From: Oscillospiraceae bacterium
GTDB taxonomy: Bacteria; Bacillota_A; Clostridia; Oscillospirales; Oscillospiraceae
NCBI GenBank assembly: GCA_024690695.1
Contig: JAILOS010000035.1
Span: forward strand, 1-9,448
Length of the DNA stretch: 9,448 nucleotides
Reading direction: 5' to 3'
Shown here: piece after piece, positions 1-5,732 of the stretch
Numbering within the stretch: the stretch's first letter is position 1
Layout of the letters: every line of letters begins with the position of its first letter
Notes under the pieces: generated by a model
The model's input: only the letters and a program-made list of their open reading frames with translations
Told to the model about the DNA's origin: nothing
The model's database searches: none
Position numbers and translations under genes: made by a program

Positions 1-336
1 CTGCTGGACGTTGAGGAGAATTATCTGCGCCGCGGCGACGCTTTCTTTCTGGCGCTCGGCGAGGACGATCGCGTTTTAGGCTGCGTCGGCTTCCGGCGCA
101 TCCCCGATACGGCGGAAGCTTTCCTCCATCGCCTGTATGTCAAAGCTGACCGGAAACGTCAGGGGATCGGAACCGCGCTGCTCTGTCAGGCCGAAGCCGC
201 CATGCGCGAGCGCGGTATCACCGTCTCCCACGTCCACCTCGGCGAGCCGAAGGAACAGTGGTTCGAATCCTACGCTTTCTATCCCAGGCGCGGCTACCGG
301 GAGTACGAACCGCGCTATATGAAAAAAGAACTCTAA
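1..336 (+). CDS. GNAT-family N-acetyltransferase, C-terminal part (5' end outside window)
   Basis: The reading frame is open from base 1 and ends at TAA 334-336, giving 111 residues with no start inside the window. It matches the C-terminal two thirds of a GNAT acetyltransferase, a cytosolic enzyme that moves an acetyl group from acetyl-CoA to an amine. The strand beginning FLHRLYVKAD leads into motif A, RKRQGIGTALL, which is the Q-x-x-G-x-G/A pyrophosphate loop that holds CoA. A helix (CQAEAAMRERG) and the usual C-terminal FYPRRGYREYEPRYM strand follow. The substrate cannot be read from the sequence. The next gene begins 110 bases later behind a repeat, so this is probably the last gene of its own transcript. 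I am sure of the fold and unsure of the role. Confidence 0.85.
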   Translation: MLDVEENYLRRGDAFFLALGEDDRVLGCVGFRRIPDTAEAFLHRLYVKADRKRQGIGTALLCQAEAAMRERGITVSHVHLGEPKEQWFESYAFYPRRGYREYEPRYMKKEL

Positions 337-357
337 GCTCCTGCACGAAGGGCCCTT

Positions 358-371
358 GCTCAGCGCTGAGC
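358..371. repeat. 14-bp perfect palindrome after the GNAT gene
   Basis: GCTCAGCGCTGAGC reads the same on both strands, 22 bases after the GNAT stop codon. It has no loop and no following T-run, so it is a poor intrinsic terminator. It could be a protein-binding site or chance. Apart from this, the stretch 337-387 between the GNAT gene and the first repeat shows no gene. Confidence 0.3.
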
Positions 372-387
372 GGTCAGGCCGGAGAAA

Positions 388-442
388 GGCCCCCTTGCCT
401 AAAGGGGGCTGGCTGGACGCGAATCGGCCAGACTGGGGGATA
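388..442 (+). repeat. Left hairpin repeat upstream of the DUF559 gene (forward orientation)
   Basis: The unit starts GGCCCCCTTGCCTAAAGGGGG, with a 7-bp stem CCCCCTT/AAGGGGG around a 5-base loop, continues through a CTGGC...GCCAG stem and ends TGGGGGATA. The middle differs from the right-hand copies, while both ends are conserved. The GGGGG at 435-439 lies 7 bases before the ATG at 447, so the repeat appears to act as the Shine-Dalgarno site of the DUF559 gene. Confidence 0.75.
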
Positions 443-446
443 TACA

Positions 447-833
447 ATGGATCATACCCGCAAGCACAATTCCGATCTGACGAAGAACGCCAGGGCGCTC
501 CGAAAGAACATGACCCCGGAGGAACGGCATCTCTGGTATGATTTCCTGCGTGATTATCCTGTCCGCATCCTCCGTCAGAAAGTGATCGACGAATATATTG
601 CCGATTTTTATTGTCACTCGGCACGGCTGGTCATCGAGCTGGATGGATCGCAACACTATGAGCCTGAGGGGAAGCTGAGAGACAGCGTTCGAACGACTCA
701 GATCGAGAGCCGCGGTCTCCTTGTGATCCGGATCCCCAACAACGCTGTCAAGCAGAACTTTCGCGGGGTGTGCGAATATCTTGATTCGGTGATTCAGGAA
801 CGGCTTGTTATATCCCCCAGTCAGCTTCGCTGA
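447..833 (+). CDS. DUF559-domain (VSR-like) endonuclease-type protein
   Basis: The 128-residue protein is a small member of the DUF559 family, whose fold is that of the very-short-patch-repair/PD-(D/E)XK nucleases. Visible landmarks are the N-terminal helix with MTPEERHLWYDFLRDYPV, the strand VIDEYIADFYC (Asp53), the core LVIELDGSQHY (Glu64, Asp66, His70) and a final LLVIRIPNNAV strand with helix. These acidic and histidine residues are the likely metal-binding catalytic set. The family commonly has this length, so the gene looks whole. The ATG at 447 is chosen because GGGGG at 435-439 is well spaced and the family usually begins about 20 residues before the TPEE motif. The last six codons (SPSQLR) and the TGA are made of the downstream repeat. 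Base composition is lower in GC than its neighbours, which suggests acquisition. The in vivo substrate is unknown; nicking of the flanking repeats is a hypothesis. Confidence 0.88.
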   Translation: MDHTRKHNSDLTKNARALRKNMTPEERHLWYDFLRDYPVRILRQKVIDEYIADFYCHSARLVIELDGSQHYEPEGKLRDSVRTTQIESRGLLVIRIPNNAVKQNFRGVCEYLDSVIQERLVISPSQLR

Positions 834-981
834 CAGCCCCCTTTAGGCAAGGGGGCCAATAAGGAATCGGAGAATCCCCCGGTCAGCTTCGCTGACAGCC
901 CACTTTAGGCAAGGGGGCCAATAAGGAATCGGAGAATCCCCCGGTCAGCTTCGCTGACAGCCCCCCTCAGGCAAGGGGGCC
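811..981 (-). repeat. 62-bp tandem array of the hairpin repeat (three copies, reverse orientation)
   Basis: Three copies lie at 811-857, 873-919 and 935-981, each 47 bases. Two identical 15-base linkers (AATAAGGAATCGGAG, 858-872 and 920-934) separate them, so the exact period is 62. Each copy holds two hairpins: GTCAGC-TTC-GCTGAC, and a C-run/G-run stem around TAGGC. The copies differ at only a few bases: the first starts TATCCCCCAG rather than AATCCCCCGG, the second has CACTTTAGG and the third CCCTCAGG. All are inverted relative to the copy at 388. The first copy encodes the C-terminus and stop codon of the DUF559 gene. Confidence 0.9.
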
Positions 982-1009
982 TGTGCGCGATCGCGTCGGT
1001 CGCCCCTTG

Positions 1010-1058
1010 CCTCCCTTGCCTAAAGGGAGGTGGCCGAGCGCAGCGAGGTCGGAGGGAT
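1010..1058 (+). repeat. Second-type hairpin repeat (CCTCCCTTGCCTAAAGGGAGG class)
   Basis: An 8-bp stem CCTCCCTT/AAGGGAGG closes over GCCTA (1010-1030), followed by GTGGCCGAGCGCAGCGAGGTCGG and the terminal GGAGGGAT. The architecture matches the copy at 388 (stem, second stem, G-run plus GAT), but stem and middle sequences differ, so this is a sister subfamily. It sits in forward orientation, 29 bases after the 62-bp array, and ends 40 bases before the HD-domain gene. Between array and unit lies CGCGATCGCG (986-995), a 10-bp palindrome of no evident role. Confidence 0.75.
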
Positions 1059-1098
1059 AAGAAACCATCTTACCTACGAATCGGAAAGGAGCCGCCCC

Positions 1099-1686
1099 AT
1101 GGAAGCAAGACAACTGCTCGACGCGCTGCACGTCGCGGAAAAGCTCAAGGACGCGACGCGGCACTGCTATACCTCCGGCGGAAGGCACGAGAGCGTGGCG
1201 GAGCACAGCTGGCGCCTCGCACTCATGGCCTACTTCCTGCGGGACGAGTTCCCGGAGGCCGACATGGACAAGGTCGTCCGCATGTGCCTGATCCACGATC
1301 TGGGCGAGGCCTTCACCGGGGATATCCCGGTCTTTCTCAAAACGGACGCCGACCGCGCAGCGGAGGATTCGCTGCTGTCGCGCTGGGTCGCCTCCCTGCC
1401 CGAACCCTTTGCGCAGGAAATGACCGCGCTCTATGAGGAAATGGAGGCGCGCCAAAGCCTCGAGGCCCGGATCTATAAGGCCCTCGACGGCCTGGAGGCG
1501 CTGATTCAGCACAACGAGTCGGACCTATCCACCTGGTCGGAGAACGAATACGAGCTGAACCTGCACTACTGCGACGACCGCGTCGGCTTCTCCCCCGCGC
1601 TGAGCGCCCTGCGCGAGGCGATCCGGGAGGACACGACCGCCAAGCTCGCGGAGGCGAACAAGGAACAAGGAGAAAAGTTATGTTAA
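1099..1686 (+). CDS. HD-domain hydrolase, YfbR/HDDC2-type 5'-nucleotidase-like
   Basis: The 195-residue protein belongs to the HD superfamily of metal-dependent phosphohydrolases. The conserved pattern is EHSWR (His36), LIHDLGEAFTGD (His66, Asp67, Glu70, Asp75) and KALDGLEAL (Asp130), which corresponds to the metal and acid ligands of YfbR/HDDC2 5'-deoxynucleotidases. A role in removing phosphate from deoxynucleoside monophosphates in the cytosol is plausible but not provable here. The ATG at 1099 follows AAAGGAG (1085-1091) by 7 bases; longer in-frame starts would lie inside the repeat at 1010-1058. The gene overlaps the ABC-F start by 7 bases (1680-1686), so the two are probably translated from one message. 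The C-terminus is a short charged, lysine/glutamate-rich tail. Confidence 0.87.
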   Translation: MEARQLLDALHVAEKLKDATRHCYTSGGRHESVAEHSWRLALMAYFLRDEFPEADMDKVVRMCLIHDLGEAFTGDIPVFLKTDADRAAEDSLLSRWVASLPEPFAQEMTALYEEMEARQSLEARIYKALDGLEALIQHNESDLSTWSENEYELNLHYCDDRVGFSPALSALREAIREDTTAKLAEANKEQGEKLC

Positions 1687-3656
1687 CCGTCAACGATCTG
1701 TCCATGCAGTTCGGACCCTCGGTGCTGTTCAGCCGTGTCGACCTGCAGTTCACCGCCGGCAACTGCTACGGCATCATCGGCGCCAACGGCGCGGGCAAAT
1801 CCACCTTCATCAAGATCCTCTCCGGCGAGCTGGAGCCGACGAGCGGCAGCGTCGTGCTCGACCCCAAGCGCCGTATGTCGGTATTGAAGCAGAACCAGAG
1901 CCTCTACGACGACTGCACGGTGCTCGACACGGTCATCATGGGCCATCAGCGGCTCTACGACTGCGGCAGGGAGCGCGAGGCCATCTACGAGAAGGAGGAC
2001 TTCTCCGACGAGGACGGGCTGCGCGCGGCCGAGCTGGAGGAGGAGTTTTCCGAGCTCGGCGGCTGGGAGGCCGAGAGCGACGCCGGGCGCATCCTGCAGG
2101 GCCTGGGCGTGGACGTGAGCCTGCACCAGAGCCTGATGCGGTATATCGACCCGCGCCTCAAGGTCAAGGTCCTGCTGGCGCAGGCGCTCTTCGGGCACCC
2201 GGACGTGCTTCTGCTCGACGAGCCGACCAACAACCTCGACCTCGCGAGCGTCGTGTGGCTCGAGGACTTCCTCATGGACTACGAGGGCACGGTGCTCGAC
2301 ACGGTCATCATGGGCCATCAGCGGCTCTACGACTGCGGCCGGGAGAAGGACGCGATTTACGAGAAGCCGGACTTCGACGACGAAGACGGCCTGCGCGCCG
2401 CGGAGCTGGAGGAGGAGTTCGCCGAGCTCGGCGGCTACGAGGCCGAGTCCGACGCGGGGCGCATCCTGCAGGGCCTCGGCGTGGACGTCTCGCTGCATCA
2501 GAGCCTGATGCGCGAGCTCGACCCGCGCCTCAAGGTCAAGGTGCTGCTGGCGCAGGCGCTGTTCGGGCACCCGGACGTGCTGCTGCTCGACGAGCCGACC
2601 AACAACCTCGACCTCGCCAGCGTCGTCTGGCTGGAGGACTTCCTGATGGACTACGAGGGGACGGTCCTCGTCGTCAGCCACGACCGCTATTTCCTCAACA
2701 ACGTCTGCACGCACATCGTGGACATCGACTACGGCAAGATCAAGCTCTACGTCGGCAACTACGATTTCTGGTACGAGTCCAGCCAGCTCATTCAGAAGCT
2801 GATCCGCGACCAGAACAAGAAGGCCGAGCAGAAGATCGCCGAGCTCCAGGCCTTCATCGCGCGCTTTTCCGCGAACAAGTCCAAGTCCCGGCAGGCGACC
2901 AGCCGCCGCAAGCTCCTGGACAAGATCACCGTGGAGGAGCTGCCCGCCTCGAACCGGCGCTACCCCTGGGTGGGCTTCAAGGCCGAGCGCGAGCCCGGCA
3001 AGGACCGCCTGTTCGTCACGGAGCTGACGAAGAGCGTCGACGGCGTGAAGCTGCTGGACAAGGTCAGCTTCATCGTGGGCCGGGAGGACAAGATCGCCGT
3101 CGTCGGCAAGAACGAGCTCGCCGTGACGATGCTCTTCAAGCTGCTGATGGGCGAGGAGGAGCCGGATTCGGGCGAGGTCAAGTGGGGCGCTTCGATCGAG
3201 CCCGCCTACTTCCCGAAGGACCACAACGGCTATTTTGAAAACTGCGAGCTGGACCTGATCGACTGGATGCGGCAGTTCTCCGAGGACAAGCGCGAGAGCT
3301 ATCTGCGCAGCTTCCTCGGGCGGATGCTCTTCTCCGGCGACGACGTGTACAAGCCGGTCAAGGTGCTCTCCGGAGGCGAAAAGGTGCGCTGCATGCTGAG
3401 CAAAATGATGCTCTCGGGCGCGAACTTCCTCGTCTTCGACCAGCCGACCAACCACCTCGATCTGGAGAGCATCGCCGCGCTCAACAACGGCATGGAGGCC
3501 TTCCGGCACAACATCCTCTTCTCCTGCCACGACCACCAGCTCACCCAGACCGTCGCCAACCGCATCATTGAAATCAACGCCGACGGCTCGATCACCGACC
3601 GGCTGTGCAGCTACGACGAATACATGCACGTCGCCGAATACGAACAGACACGGTAA
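1680..3656 (+). CDS. ABC-F ATPase (YkpA/YbiT-like) with internal 124-residue duplication
   Basis: The 658-residue cytosolic protein has two ABC ATPase domains and no membrane segments, as in ABC-F factors that act on ribosomes. Domain 1 has Walker A GANGAGKST (34-42) and a Q-loop near 71-73. Residues 80-203 are then repeated as 204-327 with about 8 differences. Each copy holds the arm region, the signature position LxDPRLKVKVLL read as IDPRLK or LDPRLK, and Walker B LLLDEPTNNLD (Asp180/Glu181 and Asp304/Glu305). The H-switch VVSHD (His334) occurs once. A basic, helical linker follows (about 366-425). Domain 2 has GKNELAVT at Walker A (476-483, Lys replaced by Val), a good LSGGEK signature (563-568) and Walker B FDQPTNHLD with Gln588 for the catalytic Glu. 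Without the duplication the length would be 534, normal for the group. The ATG at 1680 follows AAGGAG (1667-1672) by 7 bases. Confidence 0.9.
   Translation: MLTVNDLSMQFGPSVLFSRVDLQFTAGNCYGIIGANGAGKSTFIKILSGELEPTSGSVVLDPKRRMSVLKQNQSLYDDCTVLDTVIMGHQRLYDCGREREAIYEKEDFSDEDGLRAAELEEEFSELGGWEAESDAGRILQGLGVDVSLHQSLMRYIDPRLKVKVLLAQALFGHPDVLLLDEPTNNLDLASVVWLEDFLMDYEGTVLDTVIMGHQRLYDCGREKDAIYEKPDFDDEDGLRAAELEEEFAELGGYEAESDAGRILQGLGVDVSLHQSLMRELDPRLKVKVLLAQALFGHPDVLLLDEPTNNLDLASVVWLEDFLMDYEGTVLVVSHDRYFLNNVCTHIVDIDYGKIKLYVGNYDFWYESSQLIQKLIRDQNKKAEQKIAELQAFIARFSANKSKSRQATSRRKLLDKITVEELPASNRRYPWVGFKAEREPGKDRLFVTELTKSVDGVKLLDKVSFIVGREDKIAVVGKNELAVTMLFKLLMGEEEPDSGEVKWGASIEPAYFPKDHNGYFENCELDLIDWMRQFSEDKRESYLRSFLGRMLFSGDDVYKPVKVLSGGEKVRCMLSKMMLSGANFLVFDQPTNHLDLESIAALNNGMEAFRHNILFSCHDHQLTQTVANRIIEINADGSITDRLCSYDEYMHVAEYEQTR
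1917..2660 (+). repeat. In-frame tandem duplication inside the ABC-F gene (2 x 372 bp)
   Basis: Copy 1 is 1917-2288 and copy 2 is 2289-2660. By hand count they differ at about 40 of 372 bases and 8 of 124 residues. The first 51 bases of each copy are identical, and most differences after that are at third codon positions. The junction shares GCACGGTGCTCG, found both before copy 1 (1915) and at the end of copy 1 (2287), which could have served as the recombination point. The copies are too diverged for a sequencing stutter, so the duplication is either old or formed between two different alleles. Confidence 0.93.
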
Positions 3657-3661
3657 ATAAA

Positions 3662-3680
3662 ACTAAGGCCGGACTAAGGC
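3662..3680 (+). promoter_or_regulatory. Direct repeat ACTAAGGC x2, possible response-regulator binding site
   Basis: ACTAAGGC occurs at 3662-3669 and again at 3673-3680, an 11-base period and so one helical turn, 35 bases before the response-regulator start. OmpR-family regulators commonly bind such direct repeats and often control their own gene. No convincing -35/-10 pair is visible beside it, so the site is a weak candidate. Confidence 0.3.
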
Positions 3681-3700
3681 GGACCTGATAGGGTATTGCC

Positions 3701-3706
3701 GGGAGG
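3701..3706 (+). promoter_or_regulatory. Ribosome binding site that fixes the response-regulator start
   Basis: GGGAGG lies 8 bases before GTG at 3715. An upstream in-frame GTG at 3706 overlaps this site and adds only three residues before the usual start of the receiver domain, so 3715 is preferred. Confidence 0.7.
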
Positions 3707-3714
3707 TGGAAACC

Positions 3715-4389
3715 GTGAAACTGCTGTACGCCGAGGACGAGCTCGCGATGAGCGAGGCCGTGACGGACGTTCTGACCTATCATAAATACATCGTAGACGC
3801 CGTGTACGACGGGGCCGACGCGCTCTACTACGCCGAGCACGAGCGGTACGACGGCATCATCCTCGACGTGATGATGCCGAAGATGAGCGGCCTGGAGGTG
3901 CTGCGCGAGCTGCGAAAGCGCGGTGTGCGCACGCCGGTGCTGCTGCTGACGGCCAAGGGCCAGCTTGAAGAGCGCATCGAAGGGCTCGACGCCGGGGCCG
4001 ACGACTATCTGCCCAAGCCCTTCGCGATGGGCGAGCTGCTGGCCCGCGTCCGCGCCATGCTGCGGCGGCGGGAGGAGTTCACGCCCGACGTGCTGACGCT
4101 CGGGAACCTGTCGCTGAACCTGCAGAGCTGCACGCTGTCCGTCGGCGAGCAGAGCGCGGTGCTGCCGAAGCTGGAGTTTCAGATGCTGGAGCTGCTGCTG
4201 CTCAACAAGGGCATCTATCTGTCCACCGAAGATCTGCTGACCAGGATCTGGGGCTACGACACCGAGGCCGAGATCGGCGTGGTGTGGGTATATATCTCCT
4301 ATCTGCGCAAGCGCCTTGCGTCGATGGGCGCGAACGTAGAGCTGCGCGCCAAACGGGGACTGGGCTATACGCTGGAGGAACTCAAATGA
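3715..4389 (+). CDS. OmpR/PhoB-family response regulator
   Basis: The 224-residue protein begins MKLLYAEDE with a receiver domain. The acidic pair is Glu7/Asp8, the phospho-acceptor is Asp51 in GIILDVMMPKMSG, and Thr79 (LLLTAKG) and Lys101 (YLPKPF) complete the active site. A winged-helix DNA-binding domain fills about 125-224, with the WGYDTEAEIGVVWVYISYLRKRL recognition region and the RGLGYTL wing. It would be phosphorylated by the kinase encoded directly downstream, whose ATG overlaps this TGA (ATGA at 4386-4389). It starts with GTG after GGGAGG. The preceding ABC-F gene ends 58 bases upstream with no terminator visible, so read-through is possible. Target genes are unknown. Confidence 0.95.
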   Translation: MKLLYAEDELAMSEAVTDVLTYHKYIVDAVYDGADALYYAEHERYDGIILDVMMPKMSGLEVLRELRKRGVRTPVLLLTAKGQLEERIEGLDAGADDYLPKPFAMGELLARVRAMLRRREEFTPDVLTLGNLSLNLQSCTLSVGEQSAVLPKLEFQMLELLLLNKGIYLSTEDLLTRIWGYDTEAEIGVVWVYISYLRKRLASMGANVELRAKRGLGYTLEELK

Positions 4390-5615
4390 TCCGGACGCTG
4401 CGAAAAAGATTCACCGTGACGGCGATGATCGCCGTTACGGTGCTGCTGCTGGCGATCCTCGGCGCGGTCAACGCCTTCAATGCCTGGTCGAACGAGCGCG
4501 AGACGGAGGAACTGCTGGACGCGCTGTGCGAGACCGAGCCCGGCGGCGGCCGCGGGCCGCGCAGTCCTGGCGGCGAGAAGGGCGCCGGGCGCGAGCTGTG
4601 GGCGCGAGGGCCGATGGAGGACGTGCGGATGTCCGCGCTGTTTTTCACCGTGTACGCCGACAGCGAGGGCGAGATCCGCTCGACGGAGCTCAGCCGCATC
4701 GCCTCCGTCGACGAGGAGGAGGCCGAAGCGATCTATCTGGCCGCGGCGGGCAAAAGCGAAGGAAGGGTCGGCTCGTTCCGCTTCCGCAGCGTGACGACGG
4801 AGGACGGCGGCAGCCGCACCGTGTTCCTTGACACGGGGCTTCGCCGCGCCGAGGTGCTGCGCGTGGCGCTGCTGTCGCTGCTGGCGGGTCTCGTCGGCTG
4901 GGGGCTGATGCTGCTGTTCGTCACGTTCCTGTCGAAAAAGGCCATCGAGCCGATCGCGCAGAACATGGAAAAGCAGAAGCGCTTCGTCACCGACGCCGGG
5001 CACGAGCTGAAGACCCCGCTGGCGATCATCCTGGCCAACACCGAGGCCATGGAGCTGCGGCAGGGGGAGAACAAGTACACGAAAAATATCCGCGGTCAGG
5101 TCGAGCGGCTGAGCGGTCTGACGCAGAATCTGCTGGCGCTCGCCCGCGCCGACGAGGGCCGCGCACCGGCGAACGCCGCGGACTTCTCGCTCAGCGAGCT
5201 GGCGGAGGAGGCTGTTAAACCCTTCCGCGAGCCCGCGGAGCTGCGGGGCCTCACGCTGGAGGCCGCGATCGCCGGGGGCGTTTCCGCGCGCGGCGACCGG
5301 GCGCAGCTCGCGCAGCTGCTGAGCATCCTGCTGGATAACGCCGTGAAATACGCCTCGCCCGGCGGCCGCATCGAGCTCTCGCTGCAGCGCGAGGGCGGAC
5401 GCGCCGTGCTGCGCGTCTCGAACGACGCGGAGGAGCCGAAGGTTCCGCCCGAGCGGCTGTTCGACCGTTTCTACCGCGCCGACGATGCCCGCACGCAGAA
5501 AGGCGGCGGCTGCGGCATCGGCCTGTCCGCGGCCCGCGCCATCGCCGAGGCCCACCGGGGCAGCCTGAACGCCTCTTACGAAAACGGCCGGATCTGCTTT
5601 ACGCTGCGGCTGTGA
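4386..5615 (+). CDS. Membrane sensor histidine kinase
   Basis: The 409-residue protein is the partner of the upstream response regulator. It has transmembrane helix 1 (about 10-32), an extracytoplasmic region of roughly 120 residues, helix 2 (about 157-182), the dimerisation helix with DAGHELKTPLA (His206, phospho-acceptor) and a HATPase domain. The latter has N-box LLDNAVKYA (Asn318), F-box LFDRFYRADDAR and G2 box GGGCGIGLSAARAIAEAH (from 373). There is no HAMP domain, and no ordinary DxGxG G1 box: the place is taken by VSNDAEEPKVPPE, a form common in small Firmicute kinases. The sensor loop contains a Gly/Pro/Arg-rich stretch (52-69) with no recognisable ligand domain, so the signal is unknown. 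GGAGGA at 4374-4379 sits 6 bases before the ATG; longer in-frame forms would run into the regulator gene. Confidence 0.93.
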   Translation: MIRTLRKRFTVTAMIAVTVLLLAILGAVNAFNAWSNERETEELLDALCETEPGGGRGPRSPGGEKGAGRELWARGPMEDVRMSALFFTVYADSEGEIRSTELSRIASVDEEEAEAIYLAAAGKSEGRVGSFRFRSVTTEDGGSRTVFLDTGLRRAEVLRVALLSLLAGLVGWGLMLLFVTFLSKKAIEPIAQNMEKQKRFVTDAGHELKTPLAIILANTEAMELRQGENKYTKNIRGQVERLSGLTQNLLALARADEGRAPANAADFSLSELAEEAVKPFREPAELRGLTLEAAIAGGVSARGDRAQLAQLLSILLDNAVKYASPGGRIELSLQREGGRAVLRVSNDAEEPKVPPERLFDRFYRADDARTQKGGGCGIGLSAARAIAEAHRGSLNASYENGRICFTLRL

Positions 5616-5634
5616 CCCCGAAAAACCGGGATCG

Positions 5635-5680
5635 AGAACAGGGAGACGAAATCGCTTTTACGATTTCGTCTCCCTGTTCT
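5635..5680. terminator. Long perfect hairpin between convergent genes, probable bidirectional terminator
   Basis: A 19-bp arm (GAACAGGGAGACGAAATCG, 5636-5654) is followed by a 6-base loop and its exact complement (5661-5679); an A-T pair extends the stem to 20. It lies 20 bases after the kinase stop and about 50 bases after the arsR-type stop on the other strand. The plus side lacks a T-run; on the minus side GGTTTTTCGG follows. A smaller CCCG/CGGG hairpin lies at 5618-5630. The rest of 5681-5732 holds nothing I recognise. Confidence 0.6.
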
Positions 5681-5732
5681 GACATTCGCGTTTCCGCTTT
5701 TCCGCTTCCGCGGCGGTTCCGAAAGCCAAACG

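Larger units (their letters stand above)
388..857 (+). mobile_element. Candidate small mobile or repeat-bracketed element carrying a DUF559 nuclease gene
   Basis: A 24-base sequence at 388-411 recurs as a perfect inverted copy at 834-857. The similarity continues inward to a shared GACTGGGGGATA (left copy 431-442, right copy 811-822 on the other strand). These inverted ends enclose a single short gene for a DUF559/VSR-like endonuclease, and the enclosed DNA is visibly less GC-rich than the flanking genes. Terminal inverted repeats around a lone nuclease gene are the layout of a tiny transposon or of a REP-associated transposase (RAYT) locus. I found no clear target-site duplication, and further copies of the right-hand repeat follow in tandem, so the outer boundary is uncertain. 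Mobility is inference only. Confidence 0.5.

Noticed and set aside
258..446. Longer start for the DUF559 protein
   Set aside because: The upstream extension would translate GNAT coding sequence and the repeat in another frame; ATG 447 has a well-spaced G-run and fits the family N-terminus.
388..872. Target-site duplication flanking the DUF559 element
   Set aside because: The bases outside the two inverted ends (GGAGAAA on the left, AATAAGG on the right) do not match, so no duplication can be claimed.
811..981. CRISPR array
   Set aside because: The regular 62-base period is tempting, but the intervals between repeats are identical 15-mers, not unique spacers; there are only three units and no cas genes.
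986..995. CGCGATCGCG palindrome as a functional site
   Set aside because: A single short GC palindrome in GC-rich DNA with no repeat elsewhere in the window; probably chance.
1030..1098. GTG start for the HD-domain gene inside the repeat
   Set aside because: AAAGGAG at 1085-1091 correctly precedes ATG 1099, and the extension is repeat-encoded and not part of the family.
2255..3238. Second plus-strand frame of 327 codons inside the ABC-F gene
   Set aside because: Arg/Ala/Gly-rich +1 shadow of the ABC-F gene, with no domain and no ribosome site.
1683..3629. Long open frame on the minus strand antisense to the ABC-F gene (648 codons)
   Set aside because: It mirrors the strong C/G third-position bias of the real gene; the protein is Val/Leu/Glu/His-rich without domains, while the plus frame has full ABC-F motifs.
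4284..4385. Longer start for the histidine kinase
   Set aside because: It would overlap the regulator gene by about 100 bases; the ATGA overlap with GGAGGA is the standard arrangement.
4365..5555. Minus-strand open frame opposite the histidine kinase
   Set aside because: GC-bias shadow; the kinase has complete H, N, F and G2 boxes.
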